A stretch of DNA of 64,000 nucleotides from Candidatus Cloacimonadota bacterium. GTDB taxonomy: Bacteria > Cloacimonadota > Cloacimonadia > Cloacimonadales > WRIO01. The DNA lies in the NCBI GenBank assembly GCA_020532185.1, contig JAJBBH010000006.1, forward strand, positions 1 through 64,000, written 5' to 3'. A program made the position numbers and the translations under genes. Below, in pieces: positions 33,737-42,096 of this stretch. The notes beneath the pieces were generated by a model. The model had not been told where the DNA came from. It did no database searches and saw only the letters and a list, made by a program, of their open reading frames with translations. The first letter of the stretch is position 1, and every line of letters starts with the position of its first letter.

Positions 33737-36135
33737 GAAGATTAGTTATAATATTATTATTATTTTTGAATACATGCTTCTTATTCTCGATTAGAAATTG
33801 GCAATCTTATACAAATACATCTGCAATATATAAAATTATTACTAAAGATAACAAACTGATCCTCCCTTCATGGGGAGGTGTAAGTACTTTTACAACAGAT
33901 ACAAATACTTTTGAAAAGGATTTTATTTTAACTGATGGCTTAAGCGATTCAGATATTGTAGATGTTTTAATCAGCGGTAACACAAGCTACTATGTAACTC
34001 AGAATCAGGGAGTTGATATATTTAAAAATGGAGTTAGAGCAATTCCATGTAACCAAACTACTGGCTTGATATCAAATAATGCAAAAAATATTGCTATTTA
34101 CAACAAAACAATGCCCGATAGTAGCGTAGCAAGCACTTTATTTGTTAGTACAAAAGATGGTATATCTCTTTTTGAAGTCGATGAAGAATTCCCATATCCT
34201 TTATTTATACAAAACCTAACTCAAGATAATTATCTGCAATCAAATAATATAAATGCTATGGTTTTAGATGATGAGGGATACTTATTCATTGCTGGTAGGT
34301 TTGGCTTTTCCGTTGTGCATGCTGATTCGCTTCAAGTTAACTCCAAATGGAAGTATTTTGATACATATAATACAAGCTTAATAAATAACGAAGTTTTTGA
34401 TATATCCATAAGAGATGATCAGATAGCACTTGCAACCAAGAGCGGCTTATACATAACGACCAAAGACTTATTATTTAATCAAAATCATCTTACATCATAT
34501 TTCTCATTTGATGCAATTAATTCAGTTTATATAGATGATAACTATGGTATATGGGCATCTTTTGGTTACATCTCAGAGAGTACTGGTTTCTATGAGCCAG
34601 ACCCTGAGAATAAGCAGTTTGTATATATAAAAGATAACGAGAAATATGTAAACTTACATACAAACAGTTTAGATCCAATTTTCATAACTGATTTTGCATG
34701 TGTAGATTCAAAAATATGGGCTTCTACATGGGGGGAAGGTATTTATTTATTAAGCTTTGATGTTTTTGATGGGTTTGAGCTTGAGAGTTTTAAACAAAAT
34801 AGTGTATCATCTAATGCAATTACAAAGCTTTGTGTTGATAATAACTCAACTCTCTGGGTAGCAGATGGTTATATGGGTGGACCAGCATTAGCTCGTGGAA
34901 CAAGAGGTGTCTCAAGTTTTGGCAATAATCAATGGATACATTATACCTATAAAAACTCAGATTTAATCAGCAATAATATTTTGAGAATTGCCGTTGATGC
35001 TCAAAATAGAAAGTGGTTTGGCTCTTGGGATAGACATCAAAATCCATGGGGTAATGGCGTATCCGTTTTGGATGACTCAGACCAAAACAATTTAATTTGG
35101 CATAATATCAGCTCTGGACTTATTTCAAATACAATATCGGAAGTAGCTTTTAATCCAAAAGATAACAATATGTGGATAGCATCAAGCCAAAGTGGTATTA
35201 ATGTTGTAAGCCCTAATTATCAAATCCTCAACCCTGTATATCTTAGTCTAACTAACTCACAGGACCCAGTAAAGATATATTTTGCAGAGGATAAAACGTT
35301 TATAGGCACGCAAAGATATGGTATAGTGTATTGGGACAACGATGGTATACCTGAAAGCGGTGGAGGGTTTTGGAAGCGACCAGCTCCGACTCCTCTGTTG
35401 TCTGGTTTAACTTATGGCATCACATCAATTAATAATAATTATAGCACTGAATATTGGTTTGCAATGCAATCAGGACTATACATGTTTGATGGTTACAATT
35501 GGTATGAATATACTGTCAGCAGAAAAAGAAAGATATGGAATGCAGGCAGTTTCTTCGATGAAACATATTACTTTGCTGATGAGGAACGCTTATTTGCTGG
35601 AAATCCATCATCACCATCATGCATTCTGGCTGATCCTTTTGGCAGAATTTGGGTTGGATCACTCGGACAAGGAATTAGTATTTACGATACTCACGAAAAT
35701 TCATATACAAATATTAATGTTCAAAACTCACCGATTTTATCAAATTATATAAGTGATTTAGCTTATGATCCATTATCAGGGAAGATGTTTATAGCTACTA
35801 ATAAAGGTCTAAACTCTGTTGAAATTGGTAAACAATATAAAACAACAAAAGATCTGGGCTCCATAATAGCCTATCCAAATCCATTTTATCCGAAAGAAGA
35901 AAGTTATATAACTTTTAAAAATACTGCAACTGAAACCATGCCAATCGGTAAAAATACTTGTAAAATATTTGACTTGAATGGGCAACTTGTGATTGAGTTA
36001 AAAGAAAATAGATTTTTTGAGTTTGAATGGAATGGTAAAAACAGCTCAGGAAATGACTGTGCAAGTGGGATTTATTTTTACCTGATAGAAACAAACCAAG
36101 GAGCAAAAAAAGGGAAGTTTGTGATAATAAGATAA
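33733..36135 (+). CDS. secreted beta-propeller protein with FlgD-like C-terminal domain
   Basis: 800 aa, signal peptide MRRLVIILLLFLNTCFLFS. The body is built of about ten 'two-component-regulator-propeller' type repeats: LWVADGYMGG, KWFGSWDR, MWIASSQSGINVV, IWVGSLGQGISIYD and MFIATNKGLNSVE are clear blades. The last ~90 residues (from IIAYPNPFYPKEE) are a FlgD-type Ig-like domain: CKIFDLNGQLV, FEWNGKNSSGNDCASGIYFYLIET and KKGKFVII. In the FCB group this end commonly accompanies secretion to the surface. Start overlaps wecA-like gene by 4 bases. Ends 1 base before the convergent mutM. Confidence 0.85.
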   Translation: MRRLVIILLLFLNTCFLFSIRNWQSYTNTSAIYKIITKDNKLILPSWGGVSTFTTDTNTFEKDFILTDGLSDSDIVDVLISGNTSYYVTQNQGVDIFKNGVRAIPCNQTTGLISNNAKNIAIYNKTMPDSSVASTLFVSTKDGISLFEVDEEFPYPLFIQNLTQDNYLQSNNINAMVLDDEGYLFIAGRFGFSVVHADSLQVNSKWKYFDTYNTSLINNEVFDISIRDDQIALATKSGLYITTKDLLFNQNHLTSYFSFDAINSVYIDDNYGIWASFGYISESTGFYEPDPENKQFVYIKDNEKYVNLHTNSLDPIFITDFACVDSKIWASTWGEGIYLLSFDVFDGFELESFKQNSVSSNAITKLCVDNNSTLWVADGYMGGPALARGTRGVSSFGNNQWIHYTYKNSDLISNNILRIAVDAQNRKWFGSWDRHQNPWGNGVSVLDDSDQNNLIWHNISSGLISNTISEVAFNPKDNNMWIASSQSGINVVSPNYQILNPVYLSLTNSQDPVKIYFAEDKTFIGTQRYGIVYWDNDGIPESGGGFWKRPAPTPLLSGLTYGITSINNNYSTEYWFAMQSGLYMFDGYNWYEYTVSRKRKIWNAGSFFDETYYFADEERLFAGNPSSPSCILADPFGRIWVGSLGQGISIYDTHENSYTNINVQNSPILSNYISDLAYDPLSGKMFIATNKGLNSVEIGKQYKTTKDLGSIIAYPNPFYPKEESYITFKNTATETMPIGKNTCKIFDLNGQLVIELKENRFFEFEWNGKNSSGNDCASGIYFYLIETNQGAKKGKFVIIR

Positions 36136-36136
36136 A

Positions 36137-36934
36137 TCACTTTTGGCACTCTTTGCAATATCTTGTGCTTCTTCCAGCTTGCTTAATGTATTCTAATTTA
36201 TTATCACATATTGGACAATTATCTTTGCCATAAACTTGCAGAAAGTTCTGGAACTCGCCAGTCTTATCATCGACACGACGAAAATCTGAAATTGTTGTGC
36301 CATTATTATCAATTGCAATTAATAAAGTGTTCTTTGTATTATAAATAATTTTTTGCCATTCATGTTTCTTTATTGTTTTGGCTTTTCTGGTTGGATTGAT
36401 TTTACTGTGAAAAAGTATTTCTTGAACATAAATATTTCCAATGCCAACTACTATTTCTTGATTCATTAGAAATGGTTTAATTTCTTGATTTCTATTCTTT
36501 GCTTTTTGATAAAGAAAATCTACATTAAAGTCATCTGTTAATGGCTCAATACCAAGTTTTGCAAACTGATCATTTGTCTGATTCTGCTCGTTAATATAAA
36601 TCTTACCAAAACATCTAATGTCATCAAAATGGATTTCATCGTCATTATCTATATAAATAATTGCTCTTGTATATTTGCTATCGAAGTTATTGGTAATGGG
36701 GAAGATGAGTTTACCAGTCATCCTTAAGTGAATTACAAGTTGTTGACCTTTAGATAAAGAGATAACAATATATTTTGCCCGACGTTCAATTTTGCTTATA
36801 GTTTGATTTTCTATAAGTTCAGTATTGTAAATAATAGTGTTTTCACGTAAAGGCTCTATGCTAAGAATTTTTCGTCCAATCAAAAGATTGCTTAATTCTC
36901 TGCAAATTGTTTCAACTTCTGGTAATTCTGGCAT
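36137..36934 (-). CDS. mutM: formamidopyrimidine-DNA glycosylase (Fpg)
   Basis: Removes oxidised purines such as 8-oxoguanine from DNA. The true start is the ATG at 36934 (MPELPEVETI, with catalytic Pro1 after Met removal and Glu2), preceded by AAAGGA; the frame extends uselessly to 37009. 265 codons, normal length. Visible: HLRMTGKL with the conserved Lys/His region, MNQEIVVGIGNIYVQEILF helix-two-turn-helix, and the C-terminal zinc finger CPICDNKLEY...RSTRYCKEC. Confidence 0.95.
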   Translation of the reverse strand: MPELPEVETICRELSNLLIGRKILSIEPLRENTIIYNTELIENQTISKIERRAKYIVISLSKGQQLVIHLRMTGKLIFPITNNFDSKYTRAIIYIDNDDEIHFDDIRCFGKIYINEQNQTNDQFAKLGIEPLTDDFNVDFLYQKAKNRNQEIKPFLMNQEIVVGIGNIYVQEILFHSKINPTRKAKTIKKHEWQKIIYNTKNTLLIAIDNNGTTISDFRRVDDKTGEFQNFLQVYGKDNCPICDNKLEYIKQAGRSTRYCKECQK

Positions 36935-37007
36935 TAATTTAGTCCTTTTAAATGCGATTGAATATGGGTTGATATGTACAGGAAAAACAATTGATATTCT
37001 CTTGAGC

Positions 37008-37051
37008 ATCCCGTTACCATCCCGTTACCATCTCCCTGCTATCTTGGAGAA
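37008..37051. repeat. four-unit 11-bp tandem repeat, copy B
   Basis: Two exact ATCCCGTTACC units (37008-37018, 37019-37029), a diverged unit ATCTCCCTGCT (37030-37040) and the terminal unit ATCTTGGAGAA (37041-37051). Same order, unit length and total length (44 bases) as copy A at 15980-16023, 21 kb away. It lies in the 5' region of mutM, followed by a G-rich stretch on the plus strand (GTAGGGGGA and on). Confidence 0.9.
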
Positions 37052-37137
37052 GTAGGGGGAATGTTGGGGGAGTGAAAGGGGTGTGGAAAAGACTATATAA
37101 AGAATGTAAATCAATTTAAACCAAAAAATATATTAAC

Positions 37138-37716
37138 TTAATAAAGCTCAGGGAATAATATTCGTTCAACTTCTTCTATGATAGAATGCAGTATAAGCAT
37201 ATGTATTTCTTGAATTCTGTCTGTTGTCTCTCCAGGAATGATTAGTTCATAATCGCACATTCCTTTAAGCTTGCCACCGTCTTTACCTAAAAGAGCAAGG
37301 GTAATCATTTGTTTGTTTTTAGATTCTTCAACAGCTTTTATAATGTTTTCAGAATTCCCACTTGTTGATATACCTATAAAAAAATCATCTTCTTTTCCAT
37401 AAGCTTCGATAGCTCTTGAGAAAATATATTCAAATCCAAAGTCATTACCAACGCAAGTAATATGTGAGCTATCTGTTAATGATATTGCAGGGAGTGCTTT
37501 ACGATTTTTTCTGAATCTTCCAGTAAATTCTTCTGCAAAATGCATTGCATCACATGCACTACCGCCATTGCCAGCAATTAATACTTTTTTCCCAGATTCG
37601 AAGCAAAAAGCTATTGTTTTACTAATTTTCGTTATGGTAGTAATGTTTTCTTCATTTTCATAAAATTCTTTAATCAGTTTCATCAATGTACTTGCATTAC
37701 TTATGTGTAACGACAT
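37138..37716 (-). CDS. gmhA: sedoheptulose-7-phosphate isomerase (GmhA)
   Basis: SIS-domain isomerase making D-glycero-D-manno-heptose 7-phosphate, the first step to ADP- or GDP-heptose for LPS core or S-layer glycans. 192 aa. Visible: LIAGNGGSACDAMHFAEEFTG (in parts: AGNGGSACD, HFAEEF), GRFRKNRKALPAISLTDS, GISTSGNSENI and DRIQEIHMLILHSIIE with the metal/substrate Glu and His. The other heptose genes are not in the window. Follows gdhA across a terminator, with its own region of 60 bases. Confidence 0.92.
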   Translation of the reverse strand: MSLHISNASTLMKLIKEFYENEENITTITKISKTIAFCFESGKKVLIAGNGGSACDAMHFAEEFTGRFRKNRKALPAISLTDSSHITCVGNDFGFEYIFSRAIEAYGKEDDFFIGISTSGNSENIIKAVEESKNKQMITLALLGKDGGKLKGMCDYELIIPGETTDRIQEIHMLILHSIIEEVERILFPELY

Positions 37717-37731
37717 ATTTTCTCCTTTAGC

Positions 37732-37759
37732 AAAAAAAGGCTGTCATTACTGACAGCCT
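37732..37759 (-). terminator. rho-independent terminator after gdhA
   Basis: On the minus strand AGGCTGTCA (37759-37751) pairs with TGACAGCCT (37746-37738) across a 4-base loop, followed by a T tract (37738-37732). Lies 22 bases after the gdhA stop and before gmhA, so it limits read-through into gmhA. Confidence 0.9.
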
Positions 37760-37781
37760 ATATTATTTGGTTTATAAATAA

Positions 37782-39119
37782 TTATACAACACCTAAATCA
37801 CACATTGTTTCAGCTACTTTTACGAAGCCAGCAATGTTTGCACCTTTAACGTAGTTTATACTACCGTCTTCTTGTCTTCCATACTCAACGCAAGTTTTAT
37901 GGATATTAACCATAATTGAGAATAGTTTTTCGTTAACTTCATCAGCACCCCAGCTTAAGTGCATAGCGTTTTGAGTCATTTCAAGTCCTGATGTAGCAAC
38001 GCCACCAGCATTTGCAGCTTTTCCAGGTCCAAAGATAATTTTTGCTTTTTGGAATTCGTGAACAGCTTCAGGTGTACAAGGCATATTAGCACCCTCTGTT
38101 AAGCACATAACGCCGTTTGCAATAAGTTTTTTCGCATCGTCAAGGTTGAGTTCATTTTGAGTTGCACATGGAATTGCAACGTCGACTTTAACTTCCCAAG
38201 GTTTTTGACCAGCATAGAATTTTGCACTTGGGAATTTATCTGAATAGTCTTGAGCTCTGTTTCTATTTGAATTACGCATTTCAAGCATATAATCTATTTT
38301 TTCACCAGCGATACCTTCTTCATCATAAATGTATCCGTCAGGTCCTGAAATAGTAACAACTTTAGCACCTAATTCATTAGCTTTTTTAACAGCACCCCAT
38401 GCAACTTGACCAAAGCCAGAAATTGCAACTGTTTTGCCTTTTAATGATGTACCAGCTTCTTTTAATTGCTCTTCGCAGAAATAGATAATACCAAAGCCTG
38501 TTGCTTCTGGTCTCATGATACTTCCACCCCAATTGAGGCCCTTACCTGTGATAACGCCAGTGTGTTCGTTTGTAAGTTTTTTATACATACCGAACATGTA
38601 ACCAACTTCACGTCTGCCAACGCCAATGTCGCCAGCTGGAACGTCAGTGTCAGGTCCAAGATGACGGAATAATTCGAGCATGTAGCTTTGGCTAAAACGC
38701 ATCATTTCGCCTTCTGATCTGCCTTGAGCGTCAAAATCTGCTCCACCTTTACCACCACCCATTGGGAGAGAGGTCAAGCTGTTTTTAAAGATTTGTTCGA
38801 AACCTAAAAACTTTAAGATTGAAAGGTTTACTGATGGATGGAAACGAATTCCGCCTTTGTATGGTCCAATAGCTCCATTGTACTGAACACGATAACCGCG
38901 ATTAACTCGAACGTTACCTTCATCATCAACCCATGGAACACGGAAAATAAATGTTCTGTCTGGTTCAACGATTCTTTCAAGAACGTTAGCTTTTACAAAG
39001 CGTGGATTTGAGATATAAGTATCCCATACTGTTTCTACAACTTCTTCTACTGCTTGTAAGAATTCTGGTTCTCCAGGATTTCTTGCTGCTACCTTGTCTA
39101 GAAATTCTTTCATTGTCAT
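37782..39119 (-). CDS. gdhA: glutamate dehydrogenase, hexameric NADP-type
   Basis: Interconverts glutamate and 2-oxoglutarate plus ammonia. The start at 39119 (MTMKEFLDKV) is fixed by TTGGAGG just upstream; the frame's earlier TTG lies inside that ribosome binding site. 445 aa, normal. Visible: GPYKGGIRFHPSVNLSILKFLGFEQIFKNSLT in the catalytic domain (in parts: YKGGIRFHP, FEQIFKNSLT), PMGGGKGGADFD with the catalytic Lys, PAGDIGVGRREVGYMFG, and the Rossmann motif SGFGQVAWGAV. Codon usage looks more biased than in neighbouring glycan genes, suggesting high expression. A -35-like TTGACA is at 39178-39173 (minus), without a clear -10. Confidence 0.96.
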   Translation of the reverse strand: MTMKEFLDKVAARNPGEPEFLQAVEEVVETVWDTYISNPRFVKANVLERIVEPDRTFIFRVPWVDDEGNVRVNRGYRVQYNGAIGPYKGGIRFHPSVNLSILKFLGFEQIFKNSLTSLPMGGGKGGADFDAQGRSEGEMMRFSQSYMLELFRHLGPDTDVPAGDIGVGRREVGYMFGMYKKLTNEHTGVITGKGLNWGGSIMRPEATGFGIIYFCEEQLKEAGTSLKGKTVAISGFGQVAWGAVKKANELGAKVVTISGPDGYIYDEEGIAGEKIDYMLEMRNSNRNRAQDYSDKFPSAKFYAGQKPWEVKVDVAIPCATQNELNLDDAKKLIANGVMCLTEGANMPCTPEAVHEFQKAKIIFGPGKAANAGGVATSGLEMTQNAMHLSWGADEVNEKLFSIMVNIHKTCVEYGRQEDGSINYVKGANIAGFVKVAETMCDLGVV

Positions 39120-39131
39120 TTTGACCTCCAA

Positions 39132-39498
39132 GATTTATTCTTTTGATTTAATGTTTAAAAATCGAGCTTTAATGTCAAGTAAAATTATAATGAAAAACAA
39201 GATTTATTAAATAATACAATAAATCTGAGGATAACAGTATAAAGAATCGTTAGATAAAGTGTTGATATGGTTTTATATAATTTATTAATTGTATATGTTT
39301 TGAGAATCTTTGTTGTAAAAAAAATATAAGTCAAAGTGTTGTTTAATTGGAAAAACTAAATATTGCATATTTAAAGCTATTTGATATAAGTAGTATAAAG
39401 TGTTATTTTAGATTTAATAAATGATATATTCAATTTATATATACCCCTTTCAAATGAATAATATTGAAAATTATTGGGGGTAAGTATTGCGGTAATCT
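39132..39498. other. AT-rich intergenic region upstream of gdhA
   Basis: No gene supported. Contains the -35-like box for gdhA at 39173-39178 and a short GGGGG run at 39476-39480. Nothing else stands out. Confidence 0.5.
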
Positions 39499-39672
39499 TT
39501 ACATTGCATGCAGCTTTTGTTTTACTTTGTTTAAAGCTTTAGTATGCAACAATTTTTGCCAGATAATTACGTAATAGCTCCTGATAAAACTTTTAAACTT
39601 TTTGGTTTTTAAGAAAACTAATGAATACAACTTATAAATTTTGCTTTGCCTGAATTTATCGATGTATTCCAT
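39499..39672 (-). CDS. short basic ORF, possible gene remnant
   Basis: From the ATG at 39672 a 57-codon frame runs to TAA (39501-39499): MEYIDKFRQSKIYKLYSLVF then KTKKFKSFIRSY and VKQKLHAM. It is strongly basic with hydrophobic spacing, unlike random sequence. It is in the same frame as the FdtA gene just upstream, separated from that stop codon (39702-39700) by nine sense codons and no ribosome binding site. The composition is reminiscent of the C-terminal tails of glycosyltransferases, but I cannot identify it. It may be a remnant of a gene lost at the end of the glycan cluster. Confidence 0.25.
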   Translation of the reverse strand: MEYIDKFRQSKIYKLYSLVFLKTKKFKSFIRSYYVIIWQKLLHTKALNKVKQKLHAM

Positions 39673-39699
39673 TAGTACTTCTGACGTTTTATCTAAATC

Positions 39700-40131
39700 T
39701 CATATTTTATCTTTTTTCAATTGTAAAAAAAAAGTAAAATCTCTAATATAGTCTTCTTCTAAATAGTTATTTGAAGCTAATACTAAACAAACTGCACTTC
39801 CTGAAAAATTTATTAGCTCTCTCCAAATACCTGGTACAATAATTAATCCTACATTTGGTCTATTGAGAGTGATCGTTTTTTTATTCCGAGAGTCATCTAA
39901 CATCACATCAAAAGAGCCACTTATTGCGATTAGTAATTGATATAAAGTTTTATGTGCATGTCCTCCTCGTTCTGCTCCTGAGGGAATATCATAAAGATAG
40001 TAAACTCTTTTAGCTGCAAATGGAATATCGATTTCATTTTCAATTACAGTAATATTACCTGCTCTATTTTCAATTTTGTTTAAAGTAATCTTATTACAAT
40101 CATAGATTGTTGATATTTTTAAATTCATCAT
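39700..40131 (-). CDS. fdtA: FdtA-like dTDP-4-keto-6-deoxyglucose 3,4-ketoisomerase, paralogue 2
   Basis: Cupin isomerase of the FdtA/QdtA family (WxcM-like C-terminal domain), moving the keto group of dTDP-4-keto-6-deoxyglucose to carbon 3. 143 aa, normal. Visible: DIPFAAKRVYYLYDIPSGAERGGHAH with the active-site His pair (in parts: YYLYDIPSG, RGGHAH), LDDSRNKKTITLNRPNVGLIIVPGIW and CLVLASNNYLEEDYIRDF. The gene overlaps the next-upstream paralogue by 32 bases. One of two tandem copies about 45% alike by eye, so they may form a heteromer or make different sugar isomers. Confidence 0.82.
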   Translation of the reverse strand: MMNLKISTIYDCNKITLNKIENRAGNITVIENEIDIPFAAKRVYYLYDIPSGAERGGHAHKTLYQLLIAISGSFDVMLDDSRNKKTITLNRPNVGLIIVPGIWRELINFSGSAVCLVLASNNYLEEDYIRDFTFFLQLKKDKI

Positions 40132-40507
40132 AATTCCTTATGTAATCGTTTGCATTATAATAATCTGACGCTAAAACCAAGCACACAGCATTAGTTGAAA
40201 AATTCTCTAAGTTTTTCCAAATCATCTTTGGTACATAGATTCCGTAATAGGAACGATTTAATGAAAATACTTTTCTTTCATCTCCATCATCTAAAACTAA
40301 GTCAAAACTTCCAGATAAAGCTATAATAAATTCATTGAGAGTCCTATAAGCATGTCCTCCTCGTATCTGTCCTCCTGGGACATCATAAATTAAGTACGAT
40401 CTTTTAATGTCGAATGGTATATGATTGTTACTCTCAACAAAAGACAGGTTACCTCTATCATCTTCAATTTTTGGTAACTGTATTTTTTGTATGTCACTTA
40501 ATTTCAT
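40100..40507 (-). CDS. FdtA-like dTDP-4-keto-6-deoxyglucose ketoisomerase, paralogue 1
   Basis: 135 aa cupin of the same family. Visible: HIPFDIKRSYLIYDVPGGQIRGGHAYR, where the second histidine position (HAH in paralogue 2) reads HAY (in parts: YLIYDVPGG, RGGHAYR), LDDGDERKVFSLNRSYYGIYVPKMIWKNLENFS and CLVLASDYYNANDYIRNY. The difference at the putative catalytic position (His-Ala-Tyr instead of His-Ala-His) may mean changed regiochemistry or loss of activity. Shares the operon with fdtB and two acyltransferases. Confidence 0.78.
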   Translation of the reverse strand: MKLSDIQKIQLPKIEDDRGNLSFVESNNHIPFDIKRSYLIYDVPGGQIRGGHAYRTLNEFIIALSGSFDLVLDDGDERKVFSLNRSYYGIYVPKMIWKNLENFSTNAVCLVLASDYYNANDYIRNYDEFKNINNL

Positions 40508-40517
40508 AGTTATTCCT

Positions 40518-41066
40518 TTATGTTTTTTTTATATAGTCTTTTTTTAAAAGACTATAAATATTTACGTTAGTATATCCATTTAATAAAAGCTCATCATCTT
40601 TTAAAGTTGCTTCTAATATAAAACCACATTTTTCAGCAACTCTGATTGAAGCTATGTTGTTAACGCTTGTTTTAATAATTATTTTGTTATTATTGTATTT
40701 TTCGAAGGCTATCTCAATTAGTTTTGTTACACATGCTGATGCAATACCTTTTTGTGCATAATCCCTATCAATCCAATACATAATTTCAGATTTATTGTTT
40801 ATTGTGTCGATATTTTTTAGTCCTGCTACTCCAATCATATCTTTTCCCCATAATATTGCTGTCCTGAACCCTTTTTGATTGACATATTCACTTTCAAAAA
40901 TTTCAATAACTTTTTTTGCTTTATATAAAGATTTTGTTTCTAATATTCTTGGCATAAATTCAGTTAAATACGTTTTATTCTTTTTTATCAATTTAAAAAA
41001 TTCTTCAGCATCTTTTTGTTCAAATAATCTTAATATGAGATTATTTGAGATAGTTATGAAATTCAT
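40518..41066 (-). CDS. GNAT acetyltransferase, RimJ/RimL type
   Basis: 182 aa. GNAT fold with RLFEQKDAEEFFKLIKKN at the N-terminus, GVAGLKNIDTINNKSEIMYWIDRDYAQKGIASACVTKL containing the acetyl-CoA pyrophosphate loop (in parts: EIMYWIDRDYAQKGIAS), and ASIRVAEKCGFILEAT near the end. Start preceded by GGAG. Placed between the FdtA and FdtB genes, so it may N-acetylate the dTDP-3-amino-3,6-dideoxyhexose, as FdtC (a hexapeptide enzyme) does in the known pathway; FdtC itself is absent here. Ribosomal protein acetylation is the alternative for this family. Confidence 0.75.
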   Translation of the reverse strand: MNFITISNNLILRLFEQKDAEEFFKLIKKNKTYLTEFMPRILETKSLYKAKKVIEIFESEYVNQKGFRTAILWGKDMIGVAGLKNIDTINNKSEIMYWIDRDYAQKGIASACVTKLIEIAFEKYNNNKIIIKTSVNNIASIRVAEKCGFILEATLKDDELLLNGYTNVNIYSLLKKDYIKKT

Positions 41067-41077
41067 TTTTTCTCCAC

Positions 41078-42073
41078 TTATAAATATTTTGTAAATACTG
41101 GCATTAATATTCTGCCTCCGCCAAAACTGTTTTTAAAATCCATTAAGCCTTCATTTATAAAGTTTCCATTATCTTCAGTTGATGAACCGAAACTAAAGTA
41201 TTTTGATTTTTCATTTACTGCAAGCTGTAATATTTTATGAATAAGATAAATATTTGGACTTCGAGAAACGAGCTCATAGTTTACATCTAAGTATTGAGAG
41301 TGCATTATATTCTTAAACCTATATATAAGTGCAAATGCAGCATATTTGCTTTCTAAATAAATACTATAAGGCAATATTGATTCGGGGAATTTATCTATAA
41401 GTTCGTTTATTTCTGACAATGAGTGAGTAGATGAAACATTGTATTTGTATTGAAGGTTTTTGATTAAGTGTGTCCAAATTTGTTCGCTTACTTTTTTATC
41501 CTTTACTATTTTAAATTTATATTTTCTTTGAAAGCTTCGAACAGATGCTCTTCTACTTGTGTTATATGTAGCCATTAAGTCTGCTTCAGTGCTCCTTTTT
41601 GCTAAATCAATAACATTAGATATAGCATTAAAACCTGCTTTAAAGCCATGCTTTAAAAGTAAGTAAGCGATTTCCTCGGATGGTTGTGTTGTATAAATTG
41701 TAGGTTGTGTTTTTAATATAATGGTTTTATATCGATTTTTATAATAAGATAAAATATGTTGTAAAAGAACATCTATTTCTCTAATAGATTGATTAATCAT
41801 AAAAATTGGGCCAGCAAAAGTAGTGCCAGGATGAGATATTATTGTTTCTTTATCATTTGGCCTAGCAGCTGCCATAAATACCGTTTTTATTTTTTTAGTA
41901 TGAACATCATTTATTACAATAGAATCATCAATAAATCTATCTTGTGGATGATAAGCCAAGTAGTTAGTTGTGTTGATAAATTCACCATTACTGAGTGTGT
42001 GAAGAATAAATTCGTCTACTTGTTTACGATCGATGTCATTTAATTCACTAATTCTAAATATTTTTAAATTCAA
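41078..42073 (-). CDS. FemAB/GNAT-like acyltransferase
   Basis: 331 aa, same broad class as the protein at 27499-28446. Visible: ISHPGTTFAGPIF, SRRASVRSFQRKYKFKIVKD, a KYAAFALIYRF strand, and the ending YFSFGSSTEDNGNFINEGLMDFKNSFGGG (in parts: FSFGSSTEDNG, LMDFKNSFGG), which is the F-K-x-x-F-G hallmark of these enzymes. Located in the amino-sugar module, so an acyl group is probably put on the 3-amino position or on the assembled glycan. Confidence 0.72.
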   Translation of the reverse strand: MNLKIFRISELNDIDRKQVDEFILHTLSNGEFINTTNYLAYHPQDRFIDDSIVINDVHTKKIKTVFMAAARPNDKETIISHPGTTFAGPIFMINQSIREIDVLLQHILSYYKNRYKTIILKTQPTIYTTQPSEEIAYLLLKHGFKAGFNAISNVIDLAKRSTEADLMATYNTSRRASVRSFQRKYKFKIVKDKKVSEQIWTHLIKNLQYKYNVSSTHSLSEINELIDKFPESILPYSIYLESKYAAFALIYRFKNIMHSQYLDVNYELVSRSPNIYLIHKILQLAVNEKSKYFSFGSSTEDNGNFINEGLMDFKNSFGGGRILMPVFTKYL

Positions 42074-42096
42074 AGTCCCTCCTTATATAGGTTGCT

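Noticed and set aside
36144-36162. Plus-strand TTGGCACTCTTTGCAA resembling a sigma-54 site
   Set aside because: The GG to GC spacing is 10 rather than 12 bases, and it lies inside the mutM coding end.
36137-37009. Longer MutM starting at 37009
   Set aside because: The catalytic Pro must follow the initiator Met, which fixes the start at 36934.
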